A DNA stretch of 64,000 nucleotides from Agrostemma githago (GCA_958450325.1 OY288243.1:5184586-5248585), one strand, 5' to 3'; numbered from the stretch's first letter, positions 10,801 through 22,785 are shown. The notes: a model not told the origin generated them from the sequence alone. A program made the numbers and translations.

Positions 10801-13800
10801 ATTTCACTAATAAATTCGCAAACTATTCATTTTCATTAATGTTAAAGAAATTGACAAAAAAAAAACTACCTTTTATGAAAATAATTAGATAAATTTTAAG
10901 ATATGATGTCATTAACCTTAAGAAAAAAATCAGTTATCTAAAAAAATTATTTTTGAAATGAGCTATTTACTTCAACTTTTACAAAGATATAGTCTCCCCG
11001 TCCCAATGAATTCTTTGTCTATTCCATATTGGGGCGTCTCAATGAATTCTTTGTCTTTCTATTTTAGAATTGTTTTATATATATATATATATATATAATT
11101 TGACCTCCTCGTGAATTTGACTTCACATGTCACTTCATCATTGGACCTTTTCCTCTTTGTGCCAAAAGCAAAGACAAACAATTCATCGGGACGGAAGGAG
11201 TATATACCCACTCGATACCACTAAGAATGATTATTTTGGTAGGGAGGACTACAAAATACGGAATATACTATTAAAATCCATATAAAAAAAGTTTCACAAA
11301 TTACATAATATAAGTCTTACACCTGAGACGGTCCATTTTTAATTTATTTTTAAATTTTCTAATGAAAAACTGAATAGTTTTTTTACACAAAGAGAACGTA
11401 TCACGGCGTGCTAACCATTAAAAAAAGTACATTATTATACAATTTTTGGTAAATATTTATGTATTTTATGGTATGTTAAAGAGAGAAGTAGGTATCTCGA
11501 GATGTGAGATGATATAAACCGAGTAGATAAAAAATACTTCCACTATTTCAATGAAAGCTTCCACAAAAAAATGACACATTTTTTAAGGATAATAATAAAA
11601 TATTCAAAAGTAGAGAGGGTGTAAAGTAGGTGGGTCACCTAGGTAAGAGTGAAGAGTTATACCAAAAAAGAAAGTGAAGAAATTTACGAAAAAAGAAAAG
11701 TGGAAGCTTTCAATGAAACGAAGGGAGTATAAACAATATTTTCATTAATTACACGTTATTTAATACTTCGTGCATTTCAAGACATTACTTAAATATTTTG
11801 ATTAGTTTTGCGATTTAAAAAATATTTTCCTATTTCTAAATTATACAGTCGATAAATAGTAAAAATAAAATAATAAATTTTTTATTTAAATCTTAAATGA
11901 AATAATCTATAAGATAAATATAATATAAATACCGTGCATTGCACGGGGTTTATACTAGTCTTTAATTAATATAATATTCATCTTTCATACTTTTCCAATC
12001 AACTTTATCTCATTTAATTAATATAATATTTCTCTCTTTCTTACTTTTTCGTTTCACTTCTCTTTTAATAATATAATACTTCCTCCTTATTTTCCACCCA
12101 AAAAGAAAGGGGAAGAATATAGGAACTCGGAGGGAGTATATATTTTTTTTAAACATATACTCCTTCCGTTCCATTTGATTGTTTGCATTTGATTTTTTTT
12201 GGGCACTATTCATAGGTGAGTGAAATTGTCAATGTAACTTCTAATATATAAGATAAAACATAGTCATGTGGAATCATGTTTAAATTGTCTGATCGCGTAC
12301 GTTATAAATATTAAAATTGTATAATTTTTAGAAATACGTAACTAAAGATATAGATGAAAGAAAACGTGCATTGACAAGTGTGAAAAAAGTAAATGTAAAC
12401 CATCAAATGAAACAGAGGGAGTAAGTTTTAAATTGCTTTTAAGGGCTTGCCAGGTATAACCCAAATAATTGGGAGGAAAAAATTATTGGAGTAATAATTG
12501 CAGGAGGACCTAATTGTTGGGTTGGTTAGAAGTTTGGTACACTGGGTTGAGGGGAAGAAGAGAGAACGCGAAGGGGGTGAGGGGATCTAAATCCTAAAAT
12601 AATACCCGTGTAGACTATTATTTGAGGTGGGAGGTAGGTAATCCATTACCTCTTCGTGGGAGAAACAATTCTTGGGCATTAATATTTACCCTGTTACCAA
12701 ACTATCAAAAATGGCCCATAATTACTCTACTTAAAAACTTTCAAGCCTATTACCTTTATACCAGGCAGGTCCTAAAAGTGAAAAGGTATTTAAAAAAATA
12801 ATGATTTAAACAAGCTCGAGTTGAGCTCGAACCTTTTTCCGAGCCAATTTCAGAGCTCACTTAAGCTCAAGCTTAGATCGGCTCCGTTACATTCCTAGGA
12901 GGGAGTATAAACATATATTACCTTCGTCCCTTAAAGATTATCTCGTTTCATTAAAATATTCCTCACATATAATGAGAGAATGTGACAATCTTTAAGGGAC
13001 GGAGGGAGTATTATTCTCTTTGGGTGACATATAAAGATTATTACAAATGTGGGGGTGGGGGTGTAATAAAGTGTTAAGTTTGTGGTAGTGATGATAATAA
13101 GTAATGGTAGAATAGTCATTTAAAGAAATATTATGTTGACAATGAAAGAAACAAATTATTCAGGTATAAATTTCGAAATAAAATTATTTTAGGTGTAAAA
13201 TTTGAAAAAATGTGGTGTATTAGGTACGGTCGTATGGAGTATAAGTTATCAATTTACCGTAATAATAACAATACACCTAGTAAGTAAAAAAATTTAAGGT
13301 TAAAGTAACTTCAAAAGTGTTAAGTAAATAAATCTTTTAAAAATGGTACAAGTTCCAACTTAAAGGTAAAAAGTTAAGTAAAAAACAGTACGGAGTAGTA
13401 ATAATAATAATATAATAATACTCAACACTTATGAAAAAAATAAAGACAAGAGAACGGAGTAGTCCTCAAATATCATCTACCACCCGAATTTTCTCCCTCC
13501 ACATTGTACTATCAAACACCATAAATTTTCTAATCCCAAGAAACCTCATTGTTCTCGATCACTCTTATTCATGCGCTCTCCATTCTTCAAGTCACTAGTA
13601 ATCGCCCTCCGTCTCACATGCCCATATTATCTTAACCAATTCTTTATCAACCTATCCTTTATAGGGGTCACTCATACTTTTTCTCTAATCACCTCATCAC
13701 TAATATGTAATCGTGTTCATAAATACGTTATTAATATTTGTACGTTATTGTTTTAATGGAAGCATCTCCTTACCAAAGATTTGTCGATTATGCAAGAAGA

Positions 13801-16800
13801 ACAAATAAATAACAATAGTGACAACAGTGACAAACAAATTTGTGTGGTTCAACAGCAAAATCATAGTTACATCCACACCCACAAAAAAATCATTACTAGT
13901 AAAAACCTTTAGAACTATTGTAAGACAATACTTAAGAGACTCAAAAGATTTTGAGTTGACACTAATGATGAAAGATGACTCCTATTTATAATTATAGGAT
14001 CACCACACATTATGGTAATCTTCGTTAGATAATAATTATAGGAGTACTACTATTTAAACATATTATATTCACTAGACTTGCATTATTCTTTCAATGTGGG
14101 ACAAATACATCTTTATCGAATCTAGTTCGACATCCAACCCAAGTCCCGAATACATACAATTGCAAACTATCATTCTAACAATTATACATAATAATAATAC
14201 GAGCAAATACTATCAATATTCATACACATTTTCAAATTTTTTATCATAATAAAAATATGAGAAAATAATAGCCTAAAATTTATACTCTAAAGATAGCATT
14301 TTTTTCCAACGAATCTAATTATATCATTTTCATAAATAACAAAAATTACGATATTTTTTTGTTAAATGAAATGTAAAAGTTTTTTTACTTGAAATTTGTA
14401 AAACATCACAAAAATTTAATAGAAAAAGTATATATTATATCAAAAATATTATTTATGATACATTTCTAAATTATGTGTATATAGTTATATACACACCCGA
14501 AAATAGTTGTTTCCAAAGGCTAACGAAACTAGTACGGAGTATTATATTATGTGCAAATAAATGTTCAAGGTTGACAATGTTAACTGTCAAAGTTAAATGC
14601 GGGGAGCGTAGCACAAAATAAGATGGGCCACTAAGTCACTAACAAGCACATCTAGATGTATTTGTCAATGGATATTACCTGTCATCATCATCTTCCCAAA
14701 GATATGTGTCTTCCTGTTTAAATGGATAAAAAGGATGGAAGATTAGATGAACTGGAATTAGTAAAACCGAAAAGGAAAACAACATTGTGTAGAGTTGTAC
14801 ATGCAGAGACTAAATAACTTCAGAGCAGAGACATCTAAATACAATGTTGGGACCATCCAAATTTGAAAATGAAAATTGAACGCAGTAGCTTCCAAAGAGG
14901 AAATTCAGATTTCCCAGTAGAGGCATCAAAATGGATCCGGCCTGATAAACCGTACCACACAAAATCTTCCCTAGAGGAAGATTTGATGAAGCGAAAATGA
15001 GGATCTGAGAGCAACTTAATAACCAGTGGAACTTGATATGCTATACGCCGAAGCCGACCTACCCAAAGGCTAACTGAGAACCTGTAAATCCCAAATACCA
15101 TGAACCAAAATCAACCGACCGATACAACCAAAATGACGTGAAGCGAATCGATCATGACTTGTCCTGAATGAAGTGGTAGTCCCCATTTACCTTAGACCAC
15201 GTAATTGGATTGCAACCCGTTCTAACCCAACCGACTAGTTCTAGACTGACCCAACCCGTTTCAGCCTTTAGCCCAATTTTATAAGAAAATTGAAAAACAT
15301 ACAAACATAATAATGATAATATCTAACAATATTATAAAAGAATGTGTTGAATATAATATTGTAGATAGAACGACAGCCATCAATCATTGCCACAAACTAT
15401 ATGGTCAAGCCTGATGTGACTCACAAGTATTATTGTCCTGACTCGCAAATGGCCCAAAACTTAAATGTGATTCGCTCACTGCCATAGAGAATTCATAACT
15501 TAAGCTATGAATTCATTACAAATGGCCCAAAACTTAAATGTGATTCATAGAAAGATATGGCAAATCGCCGCTCTCATTTCGTAATCAGTGATACAAGCAG
15601 AAGCTACAATTGAGCAACGAAACTAAACTGCACAATCAAATAAAAACCCAAATAAGACATCCAAGAAATAAAAAATAAACTGCTTGACGTAACAAGAAGT
15701 AATTTAGCTTAGCTAGTAAGATATTTAGGGTCGCTATTAAGACCTAAGTTCAACACCCGTCTACATCTCATTGTGCCTTCTTAGAATGGAACAACTTAAC
15801 TGGTAACTCTCACATAAACTCAATCTTGCAAGTATCAGATCATAATATGAGCATATTGAAACGTCACACCCATAAGTTCGACGTTTAATCTCCCAAATCA
15901 AAGTACAACAATGTGAAGATCAGGATATCAAATCATAAACTTATGAGTAGGATGACATGGAATATTCATGTATTTACTTTCTAAACAAATAGTACAGTGA
16001 AGTTTCATACACAGTACTCTGAACTTAATTTACCTGGAAGCCACGTGACTTTGCCCCAAGGAACCCAGAACAACTAGAAGCCCCACAAAGACACCGGACC
16101 TTTGCACCACCATACCATTCAAAGTTGTAATCATATGCCAGTTCAGTTCCAACAGGAATGTCATGCTTTGCGAATATGCCAACCCTAATTTCCCCCAGCA
16201 CAGTCCATTTTCTTGTCTCACAGTTTGGTTGACTGTGAATCCAAGTATGAGAAACGCCCTCTGTCAGATAGTTACTATGGTTATAAAAGTTGTACCAAAC
16301 CTTTGATAGTCTCACCATGAATGATTGATGAACCTAGCTATACTCCCTTTCCTTGTTGCATCAATAGATTCATTAGAGTTAAGAGAGATAATGTAAGCAT
16401 CCATCAAACCTATAAGAAGCAATTTTATATGGTCAATCCACAATAAACGGGCAGTTTAGAATCTAGCTCACAATTTGTGGTTAGTGAGCAAGGTAATCAA
16501 TGTACCCTTCGTTTCATAAACTTGAGCTCTTCTCTTGGCTTCTTTCCAAGAGATTACTTCTCCACAATATTCAATAATGAACTGTCCAGCCTACAGGATT
16601 GAACAAAGGGGTAAGAAAAAAATGGTGGCTGGAGAAATACAATTAGACCGCTCAATCCACATACAAAATAAGACAGAAAAAGTTATACTTACGTTGATAA
16701 TTTTTTATCAACTTGAGATTAAAGCAGAATAGTCATCATGCTTTTACAGTTTTACACTGCAAAAACTTCATTACACAGTTTTGCAAAGACAACCATTCAA

Positions 16801-19800
16801 ATCCAATGCAGGGAAGCCACAGAGAACTGCTTCCTCCGTTCCACTTTTTTATTCTCCCATTCCATTTTCACTCTTTTAGAGAGAGAAAGAGAGAAAGAGG
16901 GGGCGGAGATTGGGGAGGTTGTGGCTTTTGTTTGATAGGATTTCAGTGGTGGCTAATATGGTGGTATAAATGACCACAGTGGTTGAGATGTGGCTCTTCG
17001 GTTGAGGAGTTGGCATTGGAATCATGTGGGCTGGGTTAGGTGTCCGATGTGGATGGGGTTAGGTGTTTGCGGTTAGTAGGTTAATTAATTGAGTTAAGAC
17101 ATGGCATATATTATAATTACACTATGTTAACAAGGATAATATGGTAAAAAGACATCAAAAGGTTGGCTAAAAGGGAAAGAATGAGAAGTAGGAAGATATA
17201 AAAGTTCCCTAAATATAAAAGGGAAAATGTGAAGATAAGAAAACATGGAGAATATATATAAAAAGTTGACAACTTTTAAGCTCTACATGCAAGATTCACT
17301 AGTCAACACATAACCCATAAAAATTAGTATTGAATTTTTTTGTCAAGATCGGCCATCAGCGTATGAAGATAAATCATTTAACAGATGTGTTACTTTTAAA
17401 CAGTCATTACCTTAATATCCTCATCAGCTCGAAGGCCCCATCCCCGACCCTCAGTTTTAAACAACTTTGTTTTTGCATATTCACATCTTTGGAATTTCTG
17501 CACAAAAAGAAGTAAACAATCAAAGTTCATGATAGTGGCAATAAAGCATGATACCTATAAATTTTACAAATCAATCCTACAAAGGCTCACGAAAAAAACG
17601 ATAATGTCTTCAAATGCACATAATAATGGAATAAAAAAGTATGGCCACAACTTAGTTCATTAATTATGGAAGCTTAAAAGTTGGAAATGGATGAAATTAG
17701 ATGGATGTGACCATCAAAACCATTAACATGAATGAGAATTCATCCCCCAAAGGGATAAAAAGGGTCTGTTACCACACAGCATGTTAAACAATCAAGCAGA
17801 CCATAATTAAACATTACGGGTAGTATTCATCGTCCTTAAGCCAACTGGATAAGTGAAGGCTTGATAATAGCTAGACTGTGAATAGATAGCTAGATATCAA
17901 AAGAAAAATAGTAACCTGATTCTTACAATCTTCTCCACAGGGGCAATGGCCAGGAGTACACTCTGTACTGGTCAGTACATTTAAGCATCCATCTCCACAA
18001 GCACTGTCAGGGTCAGTAGAATCAATTTTGCATTCACAAATTACAACATCTTCCTCCTTCTGCTTCTTGTGTCTGAGAAAATCACAAATTAGCAATAACA
18101 ACATCATCAAAGCCTTAGTCTAAAAATGATTTGGAGTCAACTACTCGACTGACATGAACCATCGTCAGTCATGTGCAAACCTCAAGATACGATGAGATAA
18201 AAGGAAAAAATGAGATGCCTGAAGAGGAACATTAGAGAAAACCGTTCTAAACTTAAAATATATGTAGTAACAATTTAAAACAAATATTTTTTTAATTGAA
18301 TACTCGACATTTTTTCCACCAACAATCATCTAAAATTAGCAATCGTATTTTTATAGCCTTGACGTCAATGGGACTATTGCAAGAGGATTTAAAAAGGATC
18401 CTCCACTCCAGATCAATAACCATGTTATCAAGAGCCAACTTAACACTCATTAATCGTTCAACGCAGATATACTGACGAACAAATCTAGGTTTGGCAACAT
18501 GTTTAAGTTGGTGGTTAGAATGTTAGTTCAACAGACCCTTGACCAAATATCATGGTTACTTACAAACATTTGAAATCTCATATATGTCTTCACACCCACT
18601 TGCATCATTCAAAGTAATCGGCTTTTTCCAATGGCTCACAAATGCTTTTAAAAGCTAGATATTTTGGACTCTGTGAAGTATCAAAAAAAGCATATCACTT
18701 GAAACAATGAAATTCAGAAGTTTGGAAGTAACCATGATATGGTCAAGGTCTGTTCAACAAACATTCTAAATACCAACTTAAACATGTTGACGACCCTAGG
18801 TTTGATGGTCCCTATATCGATATTAAACGATTAATGAGTGTTAAATCATGGTTATTCATACAGAATGGAGAATCCTTTAGCCTAGAAAAAAAGGTTTGCT
18901 AATTGTAGATGATTGTTGGTGGGAAAAAGGTCGCATATTTTTTAGAGTTCACTAAGCCAATTTACGAAATGGTAAAAGATGGATATAAGGATTCCCCCAC
19001 TTTATGTGGAATACCATGATTGAGAAAATAAAGATAATTATCTTTAGAAAGGGGAAAAAATAAGAGAGGATTCTTCTTCTTTTATGCAATACAACATGTT
19101 TTGGTGAAAAGATGGAACAAAAATAATACTCGGACTTTTTTCCAAGAGTGTCTCTCATAAGTGTACCCAAAGAAACATTTGTTTTGCCTAACGAAGGGGA
19201 TTGAAGCAAACTTACGAAAGAATATGGATCAATTTCTTTTGGGTTCGATTTTTTTAGCCAAGCTCATGTTATTGGTTCTTGAGATAATGAAGAACTCATA
19301 AGTTGGTGGGCTAACTACGGTTCGGCGGATCCTCTTTATGAGGACCGGCATCTTCTTCATGTTGCAAGCGGGATTAGTGGGATTAGAGTTTATATGACAA
19401 TATTGAAACCGTGAAAAGGAACCGGCTAACTTCAAGTAAAGCCAAAGATTTGGTGAAAATTCATAATATGTTAGGTAGACAAGAACAAAATTACAAAGAA
19501 ACTCAAACAAGTATTGGGATATTGGTAAGTAATTTTTTATCTTATTAAGGAGTAATATTTTCATCATATATGTATTTATATAATGGAGTTAATTTTTTTT
19601 AACTTTCATGTATGTGGAGGTACATACGATGTAGACCGAATATTCGCGATCACAGAACTATCCATCAATGCAACTTTTATTTGGCTTAAACGTTTCTTAA
19701 CTTTATTCAGACATTAAATTAATCAAGTTCATTAATTGTCCTTGAATTCTTGAAATTTTGGTTGATACACCTCACAAGTTCAAAGTTTTTATTTGCCCAA

Positions 19801-21463
19801 TTTTTTCTTATTGCCGAGACGTATCGTATCCATACAGAAAATATGATCAAAGGTGTTCTGACCATATCAGAGTATCAAAAATTTTGGTAATTGGAGTATC
19901 GATACGTATCAAAGACGATACCCTATTCGAGTGTGGGAGTATCTTGGGTGCTTATAGCCGTATTTCAATCCATCACCATAAACAATGTTTTTTGAACAGA
20001 AAAGGAACATTAGAGGAGCATCCGAGCATATATCATACTACACCATACTAAATCCTTGAAAAGGTTACTAATTTATAGCCCTAGGCAATTTAAAGGGGAA
20101 GAAAACCATTGACAGTAAAAACAGGAAAAAAAAATGAAAGAAAAAAGAAGAGAAAGGGTAGGAACACCGTCTTATTCCTCTAGTTTTTAGCTTTATCAAG
20201 TTTTTAGCTTTGTCAATGTCCCTGCAGTAAGTATGAGCAGCTACGAAACACATTTTGTGTATCAAAAAGAAAGAAATAAAGCTTACTTGCGATAGGAAAA
20301 TTCGTTCTGCTTGATGTGAATGTATCCAGTTGAACCATCAAAATACCCAACCTTAAAAAGTAAAATATAGTCCAAACATAAGGCTGTTGAATATAAAATC
20401 AGCATGAAAGTGAGACAGCTTTCTGTACAGAATGATAAGAGCCAAAAGAGTAAATTCGAGAGAACTTTTTCAAACCTATTTAATATCGTTTCATGTATAT
20501 TGTATGCATACAATTTAAGTAAAAATCATAGGACCATCCTGCAGGCTGCAAGTTTGCGCACATTCGTTTTCTTTGCTATGAATCAACTGATACCCAGCAG
20601 GCAAATATTTCTGATGAAATCATTCTTGAACTCTAACATCTTACTAAATAACGACAACCAGCAAAAGTAACTATGGTGCCTGTATGACATCCAGTCCACA
20701 GTCCGCCTATCTTTTACTAATGCTTCAGGCACGGAAAGCCACAAACATAAATTCTTCAAGGTGATATCCACCTAAATATCCCAAGTCTTAATTGTCACGT
20801 TTTCATAGTTTTCAACACCTCTTTCACCTATATGATGGTTCAACAATATTGATATCGCTGGTCAACATCACTTAAGGCTTGCCTTCCATACACAAGGGCT
20901 GAAACTATCGAAATAGGCACAAATTTAAGCAAGACAATCAAACACCAAGTATGCACCAAAACATGTACAGTACTTGATACTGCAAGGTCTAACTCTAACT
21001 ACAGACACGAAGCATGCCAAATGTGGGACTGAGGCTTTGTCGGGCGATAGTGAGAGTAGCCCCAGATTAACCAACGACCCTAATCTGGAAGCCCGACGTG
21101 TCGTTTATAGTGTATTAGACATCTTGTAAAAGGGCCTCTTAATTTGGATCCACAAAAGGCACACGTAAAGCGCATGAGGCGCACCTGGACCATCAAGATT
21201 TTACAGAGAATTGACAAACTCTCATTGCAGCATGACAAATAATTAGTGGGAACAAAAATAAGAATAATAAAGACAGTATTTGAATCAATACTCGTAAGTT
21301 TTAGGGTTTTACAATAATAATTTGAAACCCAAGATTGATTAATGAGTTAATCGAAATGCAGAGTACAGACCTTAGAGGATTTTCCCAGAAATGATGGAAT
21401 TGGGGAAGAATGTAACTTTTCGTCGCCGTTTAAGGCTGCCTGACGGTCTTCTCCTACCTCCAT
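7554..21463 (-). CDS. ASHH1: Histone-lysine N-methyltransferase ASHH1/SDG26-like (10 coding exons)
   Basis: Coding exons in transcription order: 21463-21371, 20351-20287, 18072-17916, 17497-17411, 16590-16506, 16409-16316, 16232-16034, 14713-14679, 9129-8820, 7823-7554. All junctions are GT-AG and the phases agree, giving 464 residues. AWS spans about 60-105 (CECKIDSTDPDSACGDGCLN), SET about 106-233 with GRGWG 122-126, EYCGE 141-145, NHSC 191-194 and Y229, and post-SET has CLC...C at 242-248. Family knowledge: a Set2/ASH1-class nuclear enzyme that methylates histone H3 (K36, also reported K4) and promotes flowering in Arabidopsis. The length is close to the roughly 490 residues of the Arabidopsis protein. 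All catalytic motifs are present. Transposons fill its introns and upstream region. UTR exons were not identified. Confidence 0.93.
8820..9129 (-). CDS. ASHH1: ASHH1 coding exon 9
   Basis: Residues 273-375. It starts YSVEKIPLYDSTEDE, a conserved post-SET extension, and continues through a Lys-rich basic patch (KKKQKRLPKGK, possible nuclear localisation) into a predicted helix ending EARDEILINE before GTACAAG. Confidence 0.93.
9456..9640. mobile_element. Inverted-repeat MITE in ASHH1 intron 9
   Basis: Inverted arms CCCAAGGGGCACATGTTAAG (9472-9491) and CTTAACATGTGTCCCTTGGG (9601-9620) enclose an AT-rich core. Similar GTGCCC/GGGCAC words occur in the MITE at 3158-3317. Confidence 0.55.
10205..10312 (-). 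repeat. tRNA-derived SINE-like segment
   Basis: On the minus strand, a box-A-like GAGTGTAGTTGGAGAG is followed about 30 nt later by GGTTCGATTCGC, an almost canonical box B, and then by a T-rich tail. This is the internal promoter layout of plant SINEs. No target duplication was assigned. Confidence 0.45.
10992..11200. mobile_element. Stowaway-like MITE, 209 bp
   Basis: TIRs TCTCCCCGTCCCAATGAATT and the inverse ATTCATCGGGACGGAAGGAG sit between TA dinucleotides (10990-10991 and 11201-11202). A TA repeat (about 11075-11097) lies inside. It is located in the long ASHH1 intron. Confidence 0.8.
11537..11727. mobile_element. Stowaway-like MITE, 191 bp
   Basis: TIRs CTTCCACTATTTCAATGAAA and TTTCAATGAAACGAAGGGAG are flanked by TA on both sides (11535-11536, 11728-11729). 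The core is AT-rich and non-coding. It is located in the long ASHH1 intron. Confidence 0.8.
12160..12421. mobile_element. Stowaway-like MITE, 262 bp; sibling of the split MITE upstream of ASHH1
   Basis: TIRs CTCCTTCCGTTCCATTTGAT and ATCAAATGAAACAGAGGGAG lie between TA duplications. Its core (CAATGTAACTTCTAATATAT, then AGTCATGTGGAATC, then GTAACTAAAGATATAGA) is closely matched by the MITE split by the gypsy element at 21816-33590, so the two are copies of one family. Confidence 0.85.
12921..13008. mobile_element. Very short Stowaway-like MITE, 88 bp
   Basis: TIRs CCTTCGTCCCTTAAAGATT and AATCTTTAAGGGACGGAGG are bounded by TA at 12919-12920 and 13009-13010. Only about 40 bp separate the arms, so it is nearly a pure hairpin. 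Confidence 0.75.
14679..14713 (-). CDS. ASHH1: ASHH1 coding exon 8, 35-nt micro-exon
   Basis: It encodes EDTYLWEDDDD plus two bases, the acidic strip that follows post-SET in ASHH1. Acceptor is TTTAAACAG and donor GTAATA. It is isolated between introns of 1320 bp and 5549 bp, so automated gene finders could easily miss it. Confidence 0.9.
15700..15770 (+). repeat. tRNA-like SINE fragment (possible)
   Basis: TTAGCTTAGCTAGTAAG followed by AGTTCAACACCCG resembles box A and a mutated box B. It lies in ASHH1 intron 8. No tail or duplication was identified. Confidence 0.25.
16034..16232 (-). CDS. ASHH1: ASHH1 coding exon 7, SET core and post-SET
   Basis: Residues 195-260. It includes QPNCETRKW, the catalytic AYDYNFEW block and the post-SET cysteines RCLCG...C. 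The frame continues into the intron past GTAAAT, so the exon end was set by the donor and by phase with exon 8. Confidence 0.96.
16316..16409 (-). CDS. ASHH1: ASHH1 coding exon 6, SET up to NHS
   Basis: Residues 164-193 (LMDAYIISLNSNES...ARFINHS). The exon ends TG, so the Cys codon of the catalytic NHSC motif is completed by the first base of exon 7, across an 83-bp intron. Confidence 0.94.
16506..16590 (-). CDS. ASHH1: ASHH1 coding exon 5, SET
   Basis: Residues 135-162 (AGQFIIEYCGEVISW...YETK) plus one base. The 820-bp intron before it includes a lone Stowaway-like TIR near 16830. Confidence 0.95.
17411..17497 (-). CDS. ASHH1: ASHH1 coding exon 4, start of SET
   Basis: 29 residues (106-134) running from KFQRCEYAKTKLF to EDIK. 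It carries GRGWG, part of the S-adenosylmethionine pocket of SET domains. Both boundaries are phase 0. Confidence 0.95.
17916..18072 (-). CDS. ASHH1: ASHH1 coding exon 3, AWS domain
   Basis: Residues 54-105. The Cys spacing C-E-C, ACGDGC, CPCGEDC is the zinc-binding AWS (pre-SET-like) pattern. The exon starts after a TTTTCTCAG acceptor and ends CAG before GTTACT. The preceding intron is 2214 bp and holds a large inverted repeat. Confidence 0.95.
18300..18945. repeat. Large inverted repeat (foldback element) in ASHH1 intron 2
   Basis: The left arm (about 18300-18575) and right arm (about 18690-18945) are imperfect inverted copies. Shared blocks include CCACCAACAATCATCTA, AACACTCATTAATCGTT, AACATGTTTAAGTTGGT and ATCATGGTTACTT, each present once on either strand. 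The arms could fold into a hairpin of roughly 250 bp in the pre-mRNA. There is no coding content, and the superfamily is undetermined. Confidence 0.7.
20287..20351 (-). CDS. ASHH1: ASHH1 coding exon 2
   Basis: Residues 32-52 plus two bases of the next codon. It carries IHIKQNEFSYRK, which precedes the AWS domain in ASHH1 proteins. Donor is AA before GTAAGC; acceptor is TTTTTAAG. Confidence 0.9.
21371..21463 (-). CDS. ASHH1: ASHH1 coding exon 1
   Basis: Residues 1-31, beginning MEVGEDRQAALNGDEK. The exon ends in AAG before GTCTGT, phase 0. It is the only ATG-started frame that joins exon 2 in phase, and it lies about 310 bp from the split MITE upstream. Confidence 0.82.
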
Positions 21464-21815
21464 GAATCCACAAGTTGGTGTCAGTCAGTTTCACGCCTTT
21501 CCTACTATTTTTTTTTTGAAGATCTTCGTGTTCAGGGAACAGCTACGTTTATTGCGCAATTGAGTATTCGCCAAAATCACAGGATTATTGGGTTTAGTAT
21601 TAGCATGGCAATAGCAATGGAAAGATTACAATGAGTTTAATATCTATATGGAACTTCTTAATCATTGATCTACAATATAAAAAACTCCTTTTATGAAATT
21701 GGTTTTCTAAAGTAAGAAATCGTTGCAGGTAAGGAAAAGAGAAGAAAATAGGGGACCACATTAAAAAAATAGTCCCTCCATTCCAACCATTTGTATATAT
21801 TTGGTTTTTTAACAC

Positions 21816-22500
21816 TGTTCTGGTATGGAAACAATTAAACCCGACTTTGGATTCGGGTTCCAACAAATGCTATGATGCTTAAACGGTCTATGTTTGACTT
21901 CCTTTGATCTCCGCTTCTCCTCACTCCGGTGATCGGACTTCCTCGGCGAAGACGGCCTGTCCCTGCACAATGAACGCACAGGGCCCCGGAGGTGTCCGGG
22001 GGGAACCCTCTTCGATGCCTAAGTCAGTCCGTGAATAGCCTTTAGGAACCTAGCTCGTGAGGAACTAGGTGGCGGTTTTAGAGTGAGAGTCTAGAGAGAA
22101 AAAATCCAACCCCTCTCAAGTGGGAAATGAGAGAGTATTTATACCTTCCCACAAGAGAGAGAAAGAGAAGTGGAGAGAGGAAGAATGGATGGATGAGGGG
22201 GTGACAAGTGGCTTCGCCTTATTCACCCATTCTCCTTTACCTTAGGCGCGAAATGACGGAGGGGCCCCTGGTTTCCCCTGCCCTTGCTGGGGGCAGGAAC
22301 ACCCTGAGGGTCAGCAGACAGGGGGCTCGACTGCCCTGTTTGGCTGGCGGCATGGCCCTGTCGAGCAGGTGCGTGCCTTGGAGTGTTTCAGCAATCTTCG
22401 TAGGATGGTTATGCAGGGCAAGCTTCCCTCTACTCCTGGGGCGGATCATCCCGGGGCCTAATGGGCGGTCGACCCGTAGCAGCTTTGTCAACTCCCATCA
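21816..22500 (-). repeat. 3' LTR of the Retand-like element
   Basis: 685 bp, starting TGTTCTGG and ending CTCCCATCA on the plus strand. TATTTATA at 22137-22144 is the minus-strand TATA box. It is the LTR nearest ASHH1, which is also transcribed on the minus strand, so its promoter points toward that gene. Confidence 0.92.
22137..22144 (-). promoter_or_regulatory. TATA box of the 3' LTR, facing ASHH1
   Basis: The minus strand reads GGTATAAATACTC. The same site is present in the 5' LTR. Transcription from here would run toward the ASHH1 start codon about 670 bp away. Confidence 0.55.
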
Positions 22501-22785
22501 ATTGGCCCTCGCCGGCTGGAGGGAAGCAGGGCTTCCTTTTGGCAGGCGACTTCCTGGTTGGGATCGTAGGAGGTTGACTTCTGAACTCCTTCGCATTTAA
22601 TGCGTCGCTCGTTCCCGAGGCAGGAAACCCAAGCGCATTGGTCATGCCAAAGGGGTTGGAATGTTCTTTTAGTCATGATTGTTTCTCCTTGTAAAGCGGA
22701 TTTTTGGGCAACGTGCAAACTTGATGATTGGTTCCCCTTCTTACAGAGGTGGTTGGAGCGCCATTAATGGCCTGTTTCTTGTTCT

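Noticed and set aside
14835..15101. 88-codon minus-strand frame in an ASHH1 intron, same strand as the gene
   Set aside because: Splice phases join exon 7 directly to the 14679-14713 exon; including this frame would break the conserved sequence.
22208..22645. Plus- and minus-strand frames of 71-130 codons in the LTR
   Set aside because: They lie in the GC-rich part of the LTR, recur in the other LTR with frame differences, and show no domain.
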